Assembly: GCF_001507435.1 (NCBI RefSeq)
Contig: NZ_LMWH01000001.1
Coordinates: 1-64,000 of the forward strand
Reading direction: 5' to 3'
DNA: 64,000 nt
From: Streptomyces sp. NRRL F-5122
GTDB lineage: Bacteria > Actinomycetota > Actinomycetes > Streptomycetales > Streptomycetaceae
Shown in pieces: positions 28,301 to 37,031 of the stretch (position 1 is the first letter of the stretch; every line of letters starts with the position of its first letter). A model generated the notes under the pieces. It was not told the origin of the DNA. It saw only the letters and a program-made list of their open reading frames with translations, and searched no databases. The translations under genes and the position numbers were made by a program.

Positions 28301-29976
28301 GCCCGGCGGGACGCCTCACGCGCGGTGTCCCAGGCGGCGACCGCGGCCTTCTCCGCGTCGCTCGCGGCGAGCGCGGCGCGTGCCGGGTCGGCGTCGGGGG
28401 CGCTGTCGTCCAGCCAGCCCGCGCGCACGGCCTCGGCGGTCTCCTGCTCGACCTCGGCGAGCCGCTGGCGCAGATGCCCCACCTCGCTGCGCGCACGCTG
28501 TGCCTCCGTGGCGGCGGCGGTCGCGTCCCGGTGCGCGGACTCGCCTGCCGCCTGGAGGGCGGCGGAGCGCTCTTCCTCCTCGTTGGCGAGGGTCTCGGCG
28601 CTCTCGGCGGCGGCGTGCAGTGCCCGGACGAGATCCACTGCGGCCCTGGCGCGCGCGGCGAGCGCCGGCGCCGCGTCCCGCTCGGCCTCCCGGATGGCGG
28701 CCGCCACCCGCGCCGAGCGGTCGGCGGCGGCGCGGTGGCGCAGCACGGCCTCGGCGGCCTGCCAGGCGGAGTACAACTGGCGCGCGTCGGCCAGTTCGCG
28801 CTTCTGGGCGGCTGCGGCCTTCTCCGCACCCGCCAGGGCCGACGAGGCATGCCGGTAGGCGAGTTCGGCAGCGATGAGCGCACTGCGCTCGCGGGCGCCC
28901 TCGGCATGCGTGACCGCGTAGGCGGCGGCGGTGACGCGCTGGGCAAGATCGGTGGCCCGCATCCGCTCGCGCACCCCGCGTGCCGACAGCCGCCGGGCCA
29001 GGGTGCGGGTGCGCCGCTCGGCGCCCGCGTGGATGTCCCGGGCCCGCGAGCGTGTCCCGGCCGCCTCGACGATGCGCCCGAGCAGATCCACCGACCCGGC
29101 GGTGAAGTCGCGCTCGGCCATCAGCTCGGCGCGCCGTCCCAGCTTGTTGCCGAAACCGCCGACCAGGTCGGCGAGCCCGTCGGTGTCACGGGTGTCGGTC
29201 ACGGCCCGCAGCAGCAGGTCCGTGAAGTCGGAGTCCTTCTTGACCGCGAAGAGGCCGGCGGCCTCACCCTCGTCGGCGTTCATCTCCCGCTGGTAGCGGA
29301 AGAGTTCGGGGTCGAGGCCGAGGTCCGTCAGATGCTCGTTCCAGCGGTCGTGGATCTCCTCCCAGTGCACTTCGAGGTGCGGATACGCCTTGCCCGCCTC
29401 CGTCAGGGCGTCCCGGAAGCCCTTCATCGTGCGGCGCCGTCCCGCCGCCCCGGAAGCGCCCTCGGCCGGCGGTCTCACGGCGGTGGACTCGGCGACCGGC
29501 AGATTGTCGAGGCTGAGCCCGGGGCCGGGTCTGAAGGAGTACCAGGCCTCCGCGAACTTCCGCGGGTCGCTGGAGACCTGGCGCCCCCGCCATTCGCTCA
29601 CCTTGCCGACCACGACGCACTCGCCGGTCAGTGTGTGCTGCCATTCCAGCGCCACATGCCCGCAGTCGTCGGCGAGCAGGAACTTGCGCAGCACACCGGA
29701 GCTGGCCCCGCCGAGGGTGTTGCGGTGGCCCGGCAGCATCACCGAGAAGATCAGCTTGAGCAGGACGGACTTGCCGCCGCCGTTCTCCAGGAAGAGCACA
29801 CCGGCGGGCGCCGGACGGCGCGGCGGGCCCACGGGCTCCTCTTCGAAGAACTCCGCCTGGGTGGGCGCGGGGTCGGGCACCCGATCACCCACGCCCCGCA
29901 GGTCCAGCACGGTGTCGGCATAGCGCGCACCGGCCGGTCCGATGGAGTAGAGGCGGACCCGGGACAGCTCGTACAT
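25342..29976 (-). CDS. MukB/MksB/JetC-like SMC ATPase
   Basis: This giant protein (1544 residues) has SMC architecture. An N-terminal ATPase lobe carries Walker A NGGGKS (Lys69). Two long coiled-coil arms rich in Ala, Glu and Arg follow, with a non-helical hinge-like insert near residues 650-770. The C-terminal lobe carries the ABC signature FSGGQ (1408-1412) and Walker B TLFLDN. The residue after the Walker B Asp1446 is Asn1447, where SMC, MukB and Rad50 proteins normally have the catalytic Glu. It is the last gene of a three-gene operon with kleisin-like and winged-helix partners. I infer a DNA-organising or plasmid-sensing complex, separate from the canonical Smc of the genus. No JetD-like nuclease gene is near. 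Confidence 0.85.
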   Translation of the reverse strand: MYELSRVRLYSIGPAGARYADTVLDLRGVGDRVPDPAPTQAEFFEEEPVGPPRRPAPAGVLFLENGGGKSVLLKLIFSVMLPGHRNTLGGASSGVLRKFLLADDCGHVALEWQHTLTGECVVVGKVSEWRGRQVSSDPRKFAEAWYSFRPGPGLSLDNLPVAESTAVRPPAEGASGAAGRRRTMKGFRDALTEAGKAYPHLEVHWEEIHDRWNEHLTDLGLDPELFRYQREMNADEGEAAGLFAVKKDSDFTDLLLRAVTDTRDTDGLADLVGGFGNKLGRRAELMAERDFTAGSVDLLGRIVEAAGTRSRARDIHAGAERRTRTLARRLSARGVRERMRATDLAQRVTAAAYAVTHAEGARERSALIAAELAYRHASSALAGAEKAAAAQKRELADARQLYSAWQAAEAVLRHRAAADRSARVAAAIREAERDAAPALAARARAAVDLVRALHAAAESAETLANEEEERSAALQAAGESAHRDATAAATEAQRARSEVGHLRQRLAEVEQETAEAVRAGWLDDSAPDADPARAALAASDAEKAAVAAWDTAREASRRASEHAREAASAESRAELTAARSADAATAAERAYEAEQSTARALAAEERLSELLSLSGTGGARVPRPRRDEETRAADSAAEGGSLTAEELDRFADELRELLDDTVTSAERQLFEMRTAAADDARILGALGDGGLLPPGPDVLATVEFLGEHGIPALPGWRYLAQAVDPADHARVLAARPELVDGVIITDPDTHARARDALSDAALLPRSAVAVGTAAALLAPTPALDEGDGGVFLVPPNPAMHDEHAADEERQALRARATERDEEIRALAARLGKDRELTARLASWRTGCPAGRLTELAAAARDARAFAEEAEAELTEARTVRAEADEVAAEAAQVRDERQESAQRARRAADALAGLAFRLRERAGWQAALRELADEAVESEARAQSRLERARAADEDRRAAQRAADDARRTARALRAERAEIAGAPDDVPADDADAPKASLPALREAYRAASQVYEKVGVGADLRAEQARAESDDSAALAELDRLSNKVRSRAEQLLQSPDGSDGPSRQAAATRAEELVQLLETRMSTASEQLGRLRGEAERHAPENGEAHTELPEEMAPRDTEHAQSLLRTATSELASRVEALGRAREAHAELLDAHRAAEDAAGGFDEIAAMLRDLLREHAAEEEQQEPEPYPGSLEEARLSAAENRRSLRGCATDLSSAESAVREASDVLVRHANSTRYEQVRTPARQQIRELPASALPEHAQRWADAFAPRLRVLTDELAQLERNRDSIVDRLRGLVESALATLRSAQRLSRLPEGLGEWSGQEFLRIRFEEPDQATLTERLGEVIDEATRAAVRKNSDLRRDGMSLLLRGVGAALQPRGVAVEILKPDAVLRAERVPVGQMGDVFSGGQLLTAAIALYCTMAALRSNDRGRDRHRHAGTLFLDNPIGRANATYLLELQRAVSDALGVQLLYTTGLFDTTALAEFPLVIRLRNDADLRAGLKYIRVEEHLRPGLPQQPSADEAVHSEITATRMFKRPAVDVP

Positions 29977-30044
29977 GGCGGGGGACTCTCGTCGTCGATC
30001 TTGCTGAGTCTGCGGAAATGCGGAGGGCCGAAGGCCGCGGGACC

Positions 30045-30932
30045 TCAGGCTCTGCCCGAGTGGAACGGCAGCCCGGCGTCGGCCACCAGCTCCAGGTCGT
30101 CGGTGTCCTCGGCGGGCAGCAGGGTGCCCGTCCCGTCGGTCACCGGGACGACGCCCAGTTCGAGGAGTTCGCCCATGGCGGCGCTGCCCGCCATGTCGCG
30201 CACCTGGAGCTGGTAGCGGGCCGTCGTTCGGTAGGTGCCGCCGTGGTCGTCGCCCGTGCGCTGGAGGAATCCGGAGTCGGTGAGGAACGCGACGGCCTTG
30301 CCGACGATGCCCGTGGTGGAGCCGGCGAGCCGGCGCGCGTCCTTGGTGGCCCCGGTCGCGCTGCGTCTGGCCCAGATCCGCCAGGCCGCCTCCAGCCCCG
30401 GCGCGTCCGTCGCCGGGTCCGTGTTCTCGCCCTGCTCCTCGGCCCGCTCCTCGAGCCGGCGGCAGGCCTGACGCACGAAGGCGTCGACGCCGTTGACCGT
30501 GACGCGCCCGATGTAGCCGTCGTCGGCCAGGTCCTCGGGGCGCGGGAACGCGAGCGCGGCGACGGCGAGATGGGCGAGGCCGTGCAGAAAGCGGTCGCCC
30601 GAGTCGGCGGAGGTGCGCCGCGCGTAGTCGCCCATGCGGACGGCGAACACGGAGTCCTCGGCGGCGGTCACCGCCATGCCGGCGCGCGGGGACACCTCCA
30701 GGACGACCAGCCCGAGCCCGCCGGCCACGGCGTCGGCGAGCCGGGCGAAGCGGGAGTCCTCGCGATAGCGGCGCAGCAGCTCCGTGTACTCCTGGTCGCG
30801 GGCGGGCTGGAGCTTGGGCTGCAGCCCGAAGGCGACGAGCCGCGCCGCGTCGGCGGCGTCGGCGGGGGTGACGGCGGCACTCACCGGCGCGGCGGCCGCC
30901 TCCGGCTCACTCCACTCGACGTGCTCGGTCAC
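30045..30932 (-). CDS. MukE/MksE/JetB-like subunit (inferred)
   Basis: The protein has 295 residues. Its C-terminal part looks like a winged helix (GIVGKAVAFLTDSGFLQRT followed by a beta-wing GTYRTTARYQLQVRDMAG), as in MukE-type proteins that clamp the kleisin. The N-terminal half is helical. I make the assignment mainly from size, position and the SMC partner 68 bp downstream; direct family recognition is weak. The GTG start at 30932 has AGGAG 8 bases upstream. It follows the kleisin-like gene by 37 bp. Confidence 0.7.
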   Translation of the reverse strand: MTEHVEWSEPEAAAAPVSAAVTPADAADAARLVAFGLQPKLQPARDQEYTELLRRYREDSRFARLADAVAGGLGLVVLEVSPRAGMAVTAAEDSVFAVRMGDYARRTSADSGDRFLHGLAHLAVAALAFPRPEDLADDGYIGRVTVNGVDAFVRQACRRLEERAEEQGENTDPATDAPGLEAAWRIWARRSATGATKDARRLAGSTTGIVGKAVAFLTDSGFLQRTGDDHGGTYRTTARYQLQVRDMAGSAAMGELLELGVVPVTDGTGTLLPAEDTDDLELVADAGLPFHSGRA

Positions 30933-30969
30933 GGTCGGGACTCCTCATGCTGCTGGTACTGATCGCTGG

Positions 30970-32496
30970 TCATGCCGCTTCCGTCCGGTCCGCCGCCATG
31001 CCCGCCGCATCGAGCAGGGCCGTGCCGACGATCAGGTCCGCACCGCCGAACTCGGGATCGTCCAGCTCCGTGCCGTCGTCCACGGCGAACAGCAGCTTCT
31101 GTTCGCCCTGCCGGTAGGCAGTGCCGACCGGCGGGCTGGCCGCGTGCACGGTCAGCAGGGCCACCAGGTAGGGCAGTTCGGGGTCCTGCCGGCGTGCCTG
31201 TGCCAGCAGTCCGGACAGCCGCCTGGGCGCGTCCGCCGGCAGGTCGAGCAGCTCCAGCGCGGCGGCCAGTTGCTCCTCGCTGAACCGGCTGTCGTCCGGG
31301 GTGGCGATCAGATCCGGCTCGGGCATCTCGGCGCCGAGGTGCTCGCGCTCCACGGGCGGCGTCAGGAGCAGGTCGACGAGGTCACCGACCCGCACGGAGG
31401 CCGGGGTGCGCAGACCCGTGCCGTGGCCGAAGAAGGCGTCCGTGACGCGGATCGCCCGCTCCAGCGGAAGCGGCAGCAGGGGTGCGAGGAGATGCCCGTA
31501 CAGGTCCGTCCCCGAGGTCGCCATGGGAGCGGCGAAGGCCTGCCGGTCCTGCTCGGCGCGGAACAGCGGGCCCGCTTCCAGAAGCCGCGACTGCAGTTGG
31601 GTGTGCCTGCGGATGCAGTCCTTGACGATGTCGACGAGCTCGGCGGCGCGCCGCTTGTGCTCGGGGTCCTCGGACTCGTCGCGGGCCCTGCGGATGTTGG
31701 TGAGGATCGCGTTCTCGTGGCGGTAGCGGTCGGCGACGTGGTCGAGGGCCTCGGCGATCATGTCGGGGACCGTGTTCAGCCAGTCCACCGCCCGGACGTT
31801 GCGCCGGGTCGCCTCCAGGGTCCTGCGCAGCGACTCCGAGTACTGCACGGTGCGGTAGCGGGCCTGCTCGGCGGCGAGCTGGGCGTCGGCGAGGCGCCCG
31901 CGGCTGATCAGCACGTCGAGCTTGACCTCGGCGGCGATCTGGGCGCTCGTGACGTCCGTGTCCAGAGCGCCGACCAGGACGTTGACCGCCTCGTCCGTCG
32001 TCCTCAGATAGACGCCCCCGCCGTAGCCCGGAACCTCCTCGATCAGCTTGAAGTCGTAGTCGCGGCGGACGTACTCGCCGTCGGCCGTGAACGTGCCGTA
32101 CACGGCGCGGAAGCCCCGGTCGACGCTGCCGACGTTGACCAGGTTCTCCAGGACCCAGCGGGCGACGCGCTCGTGCTCCGCGACCGGGCGCCGAGGGGCC
32201 TGGGCGGCGATGCGCGGGATGAGCCGGGCCACTATCTGGTCGTGGTCTGCTCCCGTGTCGAAGTCCATGTTCAGTGTGACCAGGTCGATGGCGGACAGGG
32301 CGACCTCCGCCATCCCGTACACCGAGTACTCACCCGCGAGGTTCGCCTTGCGTGCGTCGAGGTCGTGCAGCGGCGCGGTGCAGGCGAGCGCGCGCAGCCG
32401 CCGCGCCAGCCCCTCGTCGGCGGCCGGGCCCGGTGCGGGGCGCGGCCCCGCGCTGAGCTGGGGCGGAACACGGTCCGTCGATGCAGGCGAAGTCAC
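30970..32496 (-). CDS. MukF/MksF/JetA-like kleisin subunit (inferred)
   Basis: The protein is about 508 residues, mostly helical, with a charged middle of long helices (LAAEQARYRTVQYSESLRRT and following) like the MukF middle region, and no membrane segment. It is the first gene of the SMC operon. GTG 32496 has no ribosome site, but TAATCT ends 7 bases before it, so the message is probably leaderless; a longer frame to 32541 would include that -10. The kleisin label is inferred from operon order (F-E-B, as in mksFEB and jetABC) and helical content, not from a clear family motif. Confidence 0.68.
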   Translation of the reverse strand: MTSPASTDRVPPQLSAGPRPAPGPAADEGLARRLRALACTAPLHDLDARKANLAGEYSVYGMAEVALSAIDLVTLNMDFDTGADHDQIVARLIPRIAAQAPRRPVAEHERVARWVLENLVNVGSVDRGFRAVYGTFTADGEYVRRDYDFKLIEEVPGYGGGVYLRTTDEAVNVLVGALDTDVTSAQIAAEVKLDVLISRGRLADAQLAAEQARYRTVQYSESLRRTLEATRRNVRAVDWLNTVPDMIAEALDHVADRYRHENAILTNIRRARDESEDPEHKRRAAELVDIVKDCIRRHTQLQSRLLEAGPLFRAEQDRQAFAAPMATSGTDLYGHLLAPLLPLPLERAIRVTDAFFGHGTGLRTPASVRVGDLVDLLLTPPVEREHLGAEMPEPDLIATPDDSRFSEEQLAAALELLDLPADAPRRLSGLLAQARRQDPELPYLVALLTVHAASPPVGTAYRQGEQKLLFAVDDGTELDDPEFGGADLIVGTALLDAAGMAADRTEAA

Positions 32497-32586
32497 GGTG
32501 CACAGATTAGGTCCTCGGTCTGACAACGTCCCAAACAGCACGGGTGCGCCGCGGGGTCCGCTCGTCGCGCCGATGCGCCGGACCTG

Positions 32587-33279
32587 CTACTCGTCGCCGA
32601 CCCGCCGCCGGTAGTCCTCGACGATCCGCTCCAGCGAGTCGTGGAGGTAGACCTCGAGGAGCTCCTCCGCCCCGATCCGGTCGCCGCCCTGCAGGGCCCG
32701 GAGGATCTGCTGGTTGCGCACGAGGTAGGGCTCGTGCAGCCGCCGGGGGTCGTCCACGACGTGGAAGGCGAGCCGCAGTTCGGCGAAGACGCTGCGCATC
32801 AGCTCGTCGGTGCGCTCACTGCCCGCGAGCGCCACCAGTTCGCGATGGAAGTGGATGTTGGCCGTGCCCAGCCCTTTCCAGTCGGTCTCCCCCGCGGCCC
32901 GCTGCCCCTCCGCGACGGCTTCGGCAAGGCCGTGCAGGGCGTACGGCGGCTCGCCCAGACCCCGGACCACGGCGCACTCGACGAGCAGCCGGGTGCGGTA
33001 GATGTCCTCGACGTCCTCGACGGTCAGCACCCGGACGAAGACCCCTCGGTTCAACTCGTGGACAAGCAGTCTCTCGTGCGTGAGCAGCCGGAATGCCTCG
33101 CGCAGCGTGTTGCGGGAGACGCCGAGCGCACCCCCGATGCCGTCCTCCGACAGCCGCGTGCCGGGCGGGAAGTACCCCTCGGCGATCCGGCTCCTGAGGA
33201 TGTCCGAGACCCGCTCGGCGGTGCTGGTACGCCCTAGGAGGGCGCGGTCGTCGGCCAGTCCCGTCAGCTGCTCTGCCAT
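32587..33279 (-). CDS. FadR-type GntR regulator (FCD domain)
   Basis: The protein has 230 residues. The N-terminal winged helix-turn-helix (LSEDGIGGALGVSRNTLREA) is followed by an all-helical FCD ligand domain with the metal-binding pattern Asp/His (NIHFHRELVALAG). Such regulators repress catabolic operons and respond to carboxylic acids. It is divergent from the MFS-DUF1445-pxpABC operon, whose promoter spacer holds a perfect 17-bp palindrome. I infer that it represses that operon and senses 5-oxoproline, glutamate or a related acid. The SMC operon follows on the same strand after a 90-bp gap with its own promoter. Confidence 0.92.
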   Translation of the reverse strand: MAEQLTGLADDRALLGRTSTAERVSDILRSRIAEGYFPPGTRLSEDGIGGALGVSRNTLREAFRLLTHERLLVHELNRGVFVRVLTVEDVEDIYRTRLLVECAVVRGLGEPPYALHGLAEAVAEGQRAAGETDWKGLGTANIHFHRELVALAGSERTDELMRSVFAELRLAFHVVDDPRRLHEPYLVRNQQILRALQGGDRIGAEELLEVYLHDSLERIVEDYRRRVGDE

Positions 33280-33323
33280 GCCCGGAATTCAATCGCAGAT
33301 ACAAGGACGAAACAACATGGGTA

Positions 33324-33353
33324 TTGAAGGATCGTTGAACGATCCTCTACGGT
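33324..33353 (+). promoter_or_regulatory. pxp operon promoter with embedded FadR-type operator
   Basis: TTGAAG (33324-33329) and TACGGT (33348-33353) are spaced by 18 bases. The perfect palindrome GGATCGTTGAACGATCC (33329-33345) covers the last -35 base and most of the spacer. Binding there would block polymerase directly, which supports repression by the divergent FadR-type regulator. Confidence 0.75.
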
Positions 33354-33504
33354 ACTGCGAACGGCATCACCCGGCCCCACATCTCGGGCCGCACCTTTCG
33401 CGCGAAATGTCCCATCGTTGGGCGCAGTTCCCCGCACGGCGCTCTCCGACCGCACGGCACGGCTCATCCCGCAAGCACCCTCCGTCCCTCACTGCGAGGT
33501 GCCC

Positions 33505-34824
33505 ATGAGCACGACCCCTCCTTCCCGGCCCCTGACCGCCGACGCCCACTCCGACGCGACCGAACGCATCGCCGACGACGGTGCGTTGGCCTGGCTGCGC
33601 GCCCTCGGCCCGCGCGGCCGGCGCGCCTTCGCCGGAGCCTTCGGCGGCTACGCCCTGGACTCCTACGACTACTTCACACTGCCGCTGAGCATGGTCGCGC
33701 TGGCGGCGTACTTCGGTCTGGACAGCGGCCAGACGGGACTGCTCACCACCGTCACCCTGGTCGTCTCGGCGGTGGGCGGCGCCATCGCGGGCGTCGTGGC
33801 AGACCGTATCGGCCGGGTGAAGGCCCTGATGATCACCGTGGTGACGTACGCCGTCTTCACGGTCGCCTGCGGCTTCGCGCCCACCTACGAGACGCTGCTG
33901 GTCTTCCGGGCCCTGCAGGGGCTCGGCTTCGGCGGCGAGTGGGCGGTCGGCGCGATCCTGGTCGCCGAGTACGCGAGCGCCCGGCACCGCGGCCGTACCC
34001 TCGGCGCGATCCAGAGCTCCTGGGCCGTCGGCTGGGCACTGGCCGCCGTCGTCTACACGCTGGTCTTCTCCTTCGTGGGCGACGACCTCGCCTGGCGCGT
34101 GATGTTCTGGACGGGAGCGCTGCCCGCACTGCTGGTGATCTGGATGCGCCGCCGGGTGCACGACGCCCCGGAGGCGACGGCCCAGCGTGAACGCAGCGAG
34201 CAGAGGGGGTCGTTCGCGGCGATCTTCAAGCCCGGCTCGGACGGGGCGCCGGGTCTGCTGCGCACGACGGTCTTCGCGGGCCTGCTGTCTACCGGCGTCC
34301 AGGGCGGCTACTACACGCTGGCGACCTGGGTGCCCACCTACCTCAAGACCGAACGTGGCCTGTCCGTCGTCGGCACCGGCTCCTATCTGGCCTTCCTGAT
34401 CTCCGGAGCCTTCCTCGGCTACCTCACCGGCGGCCACCTCACCGACCGCCTGGGCCGCCGGCGCAACATCTGGCTGTTCGCACTGCTCTCGGCTCTCTGC
34501 ATCCTGGCGTACGCGAACATCCCCAGCGGCGCCAACGCCCTTCTGCTGGTGCTCGGTTTCCCGCTCGGGTTCTGCATGTCGGCGATCTTCAGCGGCTTCG
34601 GGTCCTATCTGAGCGAGCTGTACCCCACGGCGGTACGCGGCACGGGGCAGGGCTTCACCTACAACACCGGGCGCGCGGTGGGCGCCGTCTTCCCCACCCT
34701 GGTGGGCTTCCTCGCCGACAGCTGGGGCGTCGGCGGGGCGCTGGTCTTCGGCGCGATCGGTTACGGTCTCGCGGCGCTGGCGCTGCTGGGCCTGCCCGAG
34801 ACGCGCGGGAAGGAACTGACGTGA
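33505..34824 (+). CDS. MFS transporter, organic acid/proton symporter type
   Basis: The 439-residue permease has about 12 membrane helices. The MFS motif between helices 2 and 3 is seen as [13 protein letters not shown], and the family feature [14 protein letters not shown] points to the aromatic or organic acid:H+ symporter (MHS-like) group. As the first gene of the operon with DUF1445 and pxpABC, it probably imports 5-oxoproline, D-glutamate or a related acid. ATG 33505 follows GAGGTG; earlier in-frame starts lie over the promoter. Its stop overlaps the next start (GTGA). Confidence 0.9.
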   Translation: MSTTPPSRPLTADAHSDATERIADDGALAWLRALGPRGRRAFAGAFGGYALDSYDYFTLPLSMVALAAYFGLDSGQTGLLTTVTLVVSAVGGAIAGVVADRIGRVKALMITVVTYAVFTVACGFAPTYETLLVFRALQGLGFGGEWAVGAILVAEYASARHRGRTLGAIQSSWAVGWALAAVVYTLVFSFVGDDLAWRVMFWTGALPALLVIWMRRRVHDAPEATAQRERSEQRGSFAAIFKPGSDGAPGLLRTTVFAGLLSTGVQGGYYTLATWVPTYLKTERGLSVVGTGSYLAFLISGAFLGYLTGGHLTDRLGRRRNIWLFALLSALCILAYANIPSGANALLLVLGFPLGFCMSAIFSGFGSYLSELYPTAVRGTGQGFTYNTGRAVGAVFPTLVGFLADSWGVGGALVFGAIGYGLAALALLGLPETRGKELT

Positions 34825-35642
34825 ACCGAGCGGACGACCGCCCCCTCATGCGCGTCGACGACCACGCGCACATGTGGCGCCCCGAGGACGCCCGGGCCCG
34901 CTTCCGCGGCGGGCTGAGCGGCCCCACGGCCGGGTGCGCCGCGGGCCACACGCAGGCCAACCTGGTGTCGGTCCCGGCCGACTGGGCCTATGACACGCTG
35001 CTGTTCTGCCAGCGCAACCCCAAGCCCTGCCCGGTCCTCGACGTCACGGACGCCGGGTCCTTCACCACGGTCCTCGCGGACGGCGCCGATCTGCGCACCG
35101 ATCTGCCGCGCTACCGGGTGTGGCAGGACGGCGAACTCGTGGACGAACCGACGGACGTCCTCGCGCACTGGCGAGAGGACCTGGTGTCCTTCCTCATCGG
35201 GTGCAGCTTCACCTTCGAGTGGGCGCTCGTCGAGGCGGGCGTCCCCATCCGCCACCTCGAACAGGGCCGCAACGTGCCGATGTACGTGACGGGACGTCAG
35301 TGCCGGCCGGCGGGGCGCCTGCACGGCCCCATGGTGGTGTCCATGCGCCCGGTGCCGCCGCAGCACCTCGGAGCCGCGATCCGGGAGAGCGGACTTCTCC
35401 CGGCGGTGCACGGAAGCCCCGTGCACTGCGGCGATCCCTCGGCCCTCGGGATCGAGGACCTCGGCCGGCCCGACTTCGGCGACCCGGTGGACGCAGAACC
35501 GGACGACATCCCGGTGTTCTGGGCCTGCGGAGTGACCCCGCAGGCCGCGGTGACGGCCTCGCGCCCGCCGTTCGCCATCACCCACGCACCGGGGCAGATG
35601 TTCATCACCGACGCCCGTGACGAGCAGTACCGCGTCGGCTGA
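34821..35642 (+). CDS. DUF1445 family protein (YcsI / D-glutamate cyclase-like)
   Basis: The 273-residue protein carries the family blocks [14 protein letters not shown] and MRPVPPQ, and the C-terminal [16 protein letters not shown]1445 includes bacterial YcsI, annotated as hydro-lyase, and shares the domain of D-glutamate cyclase, which forms 5-oxo-D-proline. Placed between a permease and the 5-oxoprolinase genes, conversion of D-glutamate to 5-oxoproline is a natural guess, though the stereochemistry would need solving. GTG 34821 overlaps the MFS stop, so the genes are coupled. B. subtilis has the same association in its ycsF-kip operon. Confidence 0.88.
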   Translation: MNRADDRPLMRVDDHAHMWRPEDARARFRGGLSGPTAGCAAGHTQANLVSVPADWAYDTLLFCQRNPKPCPVLDVTDAGSFTTVLADGADLRTDLPRYRVWQDGELVDEPTDVLAHWREDLVSFLIGCSFTFEWALVEAGVPIRHLEQGRNVPMYVTGRQCRPAGRLHGPMVVSMRPVPPQHLGAAIRESGLLPAVHGSPVHCGDPSALGIEDLGRPDFGDPVDAEPDDIPVFWACGVTPQAAVTASRPPFAITHAPGQMFITDARDEQYRVG

Positions 35643-35664
35643 TGCCGCCCGACCAGGAGGGACC

Positions 35665-36417
35665 ATGATCGATCTCAACGCCGACCTCGGCGAGGGCTTC
35701 GGCCGCTGGCAGCTCACCGACGACGAGCGACTGCTGTCCGTCGTCACCAGCGCCAACGTGGCCTGCGGCTTCCACGCCGGGGACGCGGCCACCATGCGGC
35801 GGGTGTGCGCACTGGCGGCGGAACGGGGGGTACGGATCGGCGCCCAGGTCTCCTACCGCGACCTGGCCGGATTCGGACGGCGCTCGATGGATGTGCCGCC
35901 CGCGGAACTGGCGGCCGAAGTGGCCTACCAGATCGGCGCGCTGGAGGTCTTCGCGCGTGCCGCGGGCTCCCGGGTGTCGTATGTGAAGCCGCACGGCGCG
36001 CTCTACAACCGGGTCGTCCACGACGAGCGGCAGGCCGAGGCGGTCGTCGAGGGCGTGCTGCTCGCCGACGCCGCGCTGCCCGTGCTCGGGCTGCCGGGCT
36101 CACGGCTGCTGGAGGTGGCCGAGAAGGCCGGACTCCCGGCCGTCACCGAGGCGTTCGCGGATCGCGCGTACACCGAGGAGGGAACGCTCGTGCCGCGCCG
36201 GGAGAACGGCGCGGTGGTCACCGACCCGGACGTCGTGGTGGAACGTTCGGTGGGACTCGCCCGCTCCGGGGTCGTCACCGCGCACTCCGGGCGCGAGATC
36301 CCCGTACGGGCACGTTCGCTCTGTCTGCACGGCGACACGCCCGGCGCCGTCGACCTGGCCCGCCGGGTACGGGCCGCGCTTCAGGCCGCCGGCGTCCGTG
36401 TGGAGGCCTTCGTATGA
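35665..36417 (+). CDS. pxpA: 5-oxoprolinase subunit A (LamB/YcsF family)
   Basis: The 250-residue protein starts with the hallmark DLNADLGEGFG and has NVACGFHAGD and VKPHGALYN, conserved metal or substrate loops of the family. With PxpB and PxpC it hydrolyses 5-oxo-L-proline to glutamate using ATP. ATG 35665 follows AGGAGGG 22 bp after the previous stop. The stop overlaps the pxpB start (ATGA). Confidence 0.94.
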   Translation: MIDLNADLGEGFGRWQLTDDERLLSVVTSANVACGFHAGDAATMRRVCALAAERGVRIGAQVSYRDLAGFGRRSMDVPPAELAAEVAYQIGALEVFARAAGSRVSYVKPHGALYNRVVHDERQAEAVVEGVLLADAALPVLGLPGSRLLEVAEKAGLPAVTEAFADRAYTEEGTLVPRRENGAVVTDPDVVVERSVGLARSGVVTAHSGREIPVRARSLCLHGDTPGAVDLARRVRAALQAAGVRVEAFV

Positions 36418-37031
36418 GGGCGATGCCCGTCGGCGACGACGCCCTGCTCCTGGAGGTCCCCTCGGGGCGGGAGGCCGAGGCGCTGCACGCCGAGCTGCAA
36501 CGCCGCAGGTCGGCCGGCGAGCTGACGGTACGCGAGATCGTTCCCGCGGCCCGCACCGTCCTGCTCGACGGGGTGCGGGAGCCCTCCCGGCTCGCGGCGC
36601 GGCTCGCCGGCTGGGAGATTCCGCCGGTCCCCGAGCGGGTGCGGGAACCGGTGGAGATCCCCGTCCGGTACGACGGTCCGGATCTCCCGGACGTCGCCGC
36701 CCTGTGGGGCGTGTCCCGGGACGAGGCGGCGCGGATCCACGCCGCGTCCCGGTTTCGGGTGGCCTTCTGCGGGTTCGCGCCCGGCTTCGGCTATCTGACG
36801 GGTCTGCCGGACCGCTATCACGTTCCGCGCCGCGCCACCCCCCGCACGTCCGTGCCGGCCGGCGCCGTGGCACTGGCCGGTCCGTACACGGGCGTGTACC
36901 CGCGCCCGTCGCCCGGCGGCTGGCGGCTCATCGGCACGACCGACGCCGTCCTGTGGGACCACACGCGGGTGCCGGCCGCGCTGCTCGCGCCGGGCGCCGT
37001 GGTCCGTTTCGTCCCGGTGGGCTCCGGATGA
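36414..37031 (+). CDS. pxpB: 5-oxoprolinase subunit B (KipI family)
   Basis: The 205-residue KipI/allophanate hydrolase subunit 1-like protein has the core motif CGFAPGFGYLTGL and the C-terminal PGGWRLIGTT. In B. subtilis KipI also inhibits the sporulation kinase KinA; whether a Streptomyces copy has any such role is unknown. Start and stop both overlap neighbours by 4 bp, indicating tight coupling in a PxpB-PxpC complex. Confidence 0.93.
   Translation: MRAMPVGDDALLLEVPSGREAEALHAELQRRRSAGELTVREIVPAARTVLLDGVREPSRLAARLAGWEIPPVPERVREPVEIPVRYDGPDLPDVAALWGVSRDEAARIHAASRFRVAFCGFAPGFGYLTGLPDRYHVPRRATPRTSVPAGAVALAGPYTGVYPRPSPGGWRLIGTTDAVLWDHTRVPAALLAPGAVVRFVPVGSG

Noticed and set aside
25342..32496. 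Full four-gene Wadjet defence system
   Set aside because: No JetD-type nuclease or TOPRIM gene is adjacent on either side, and the flanking genes are a membrane protein and a metabolic regulator.
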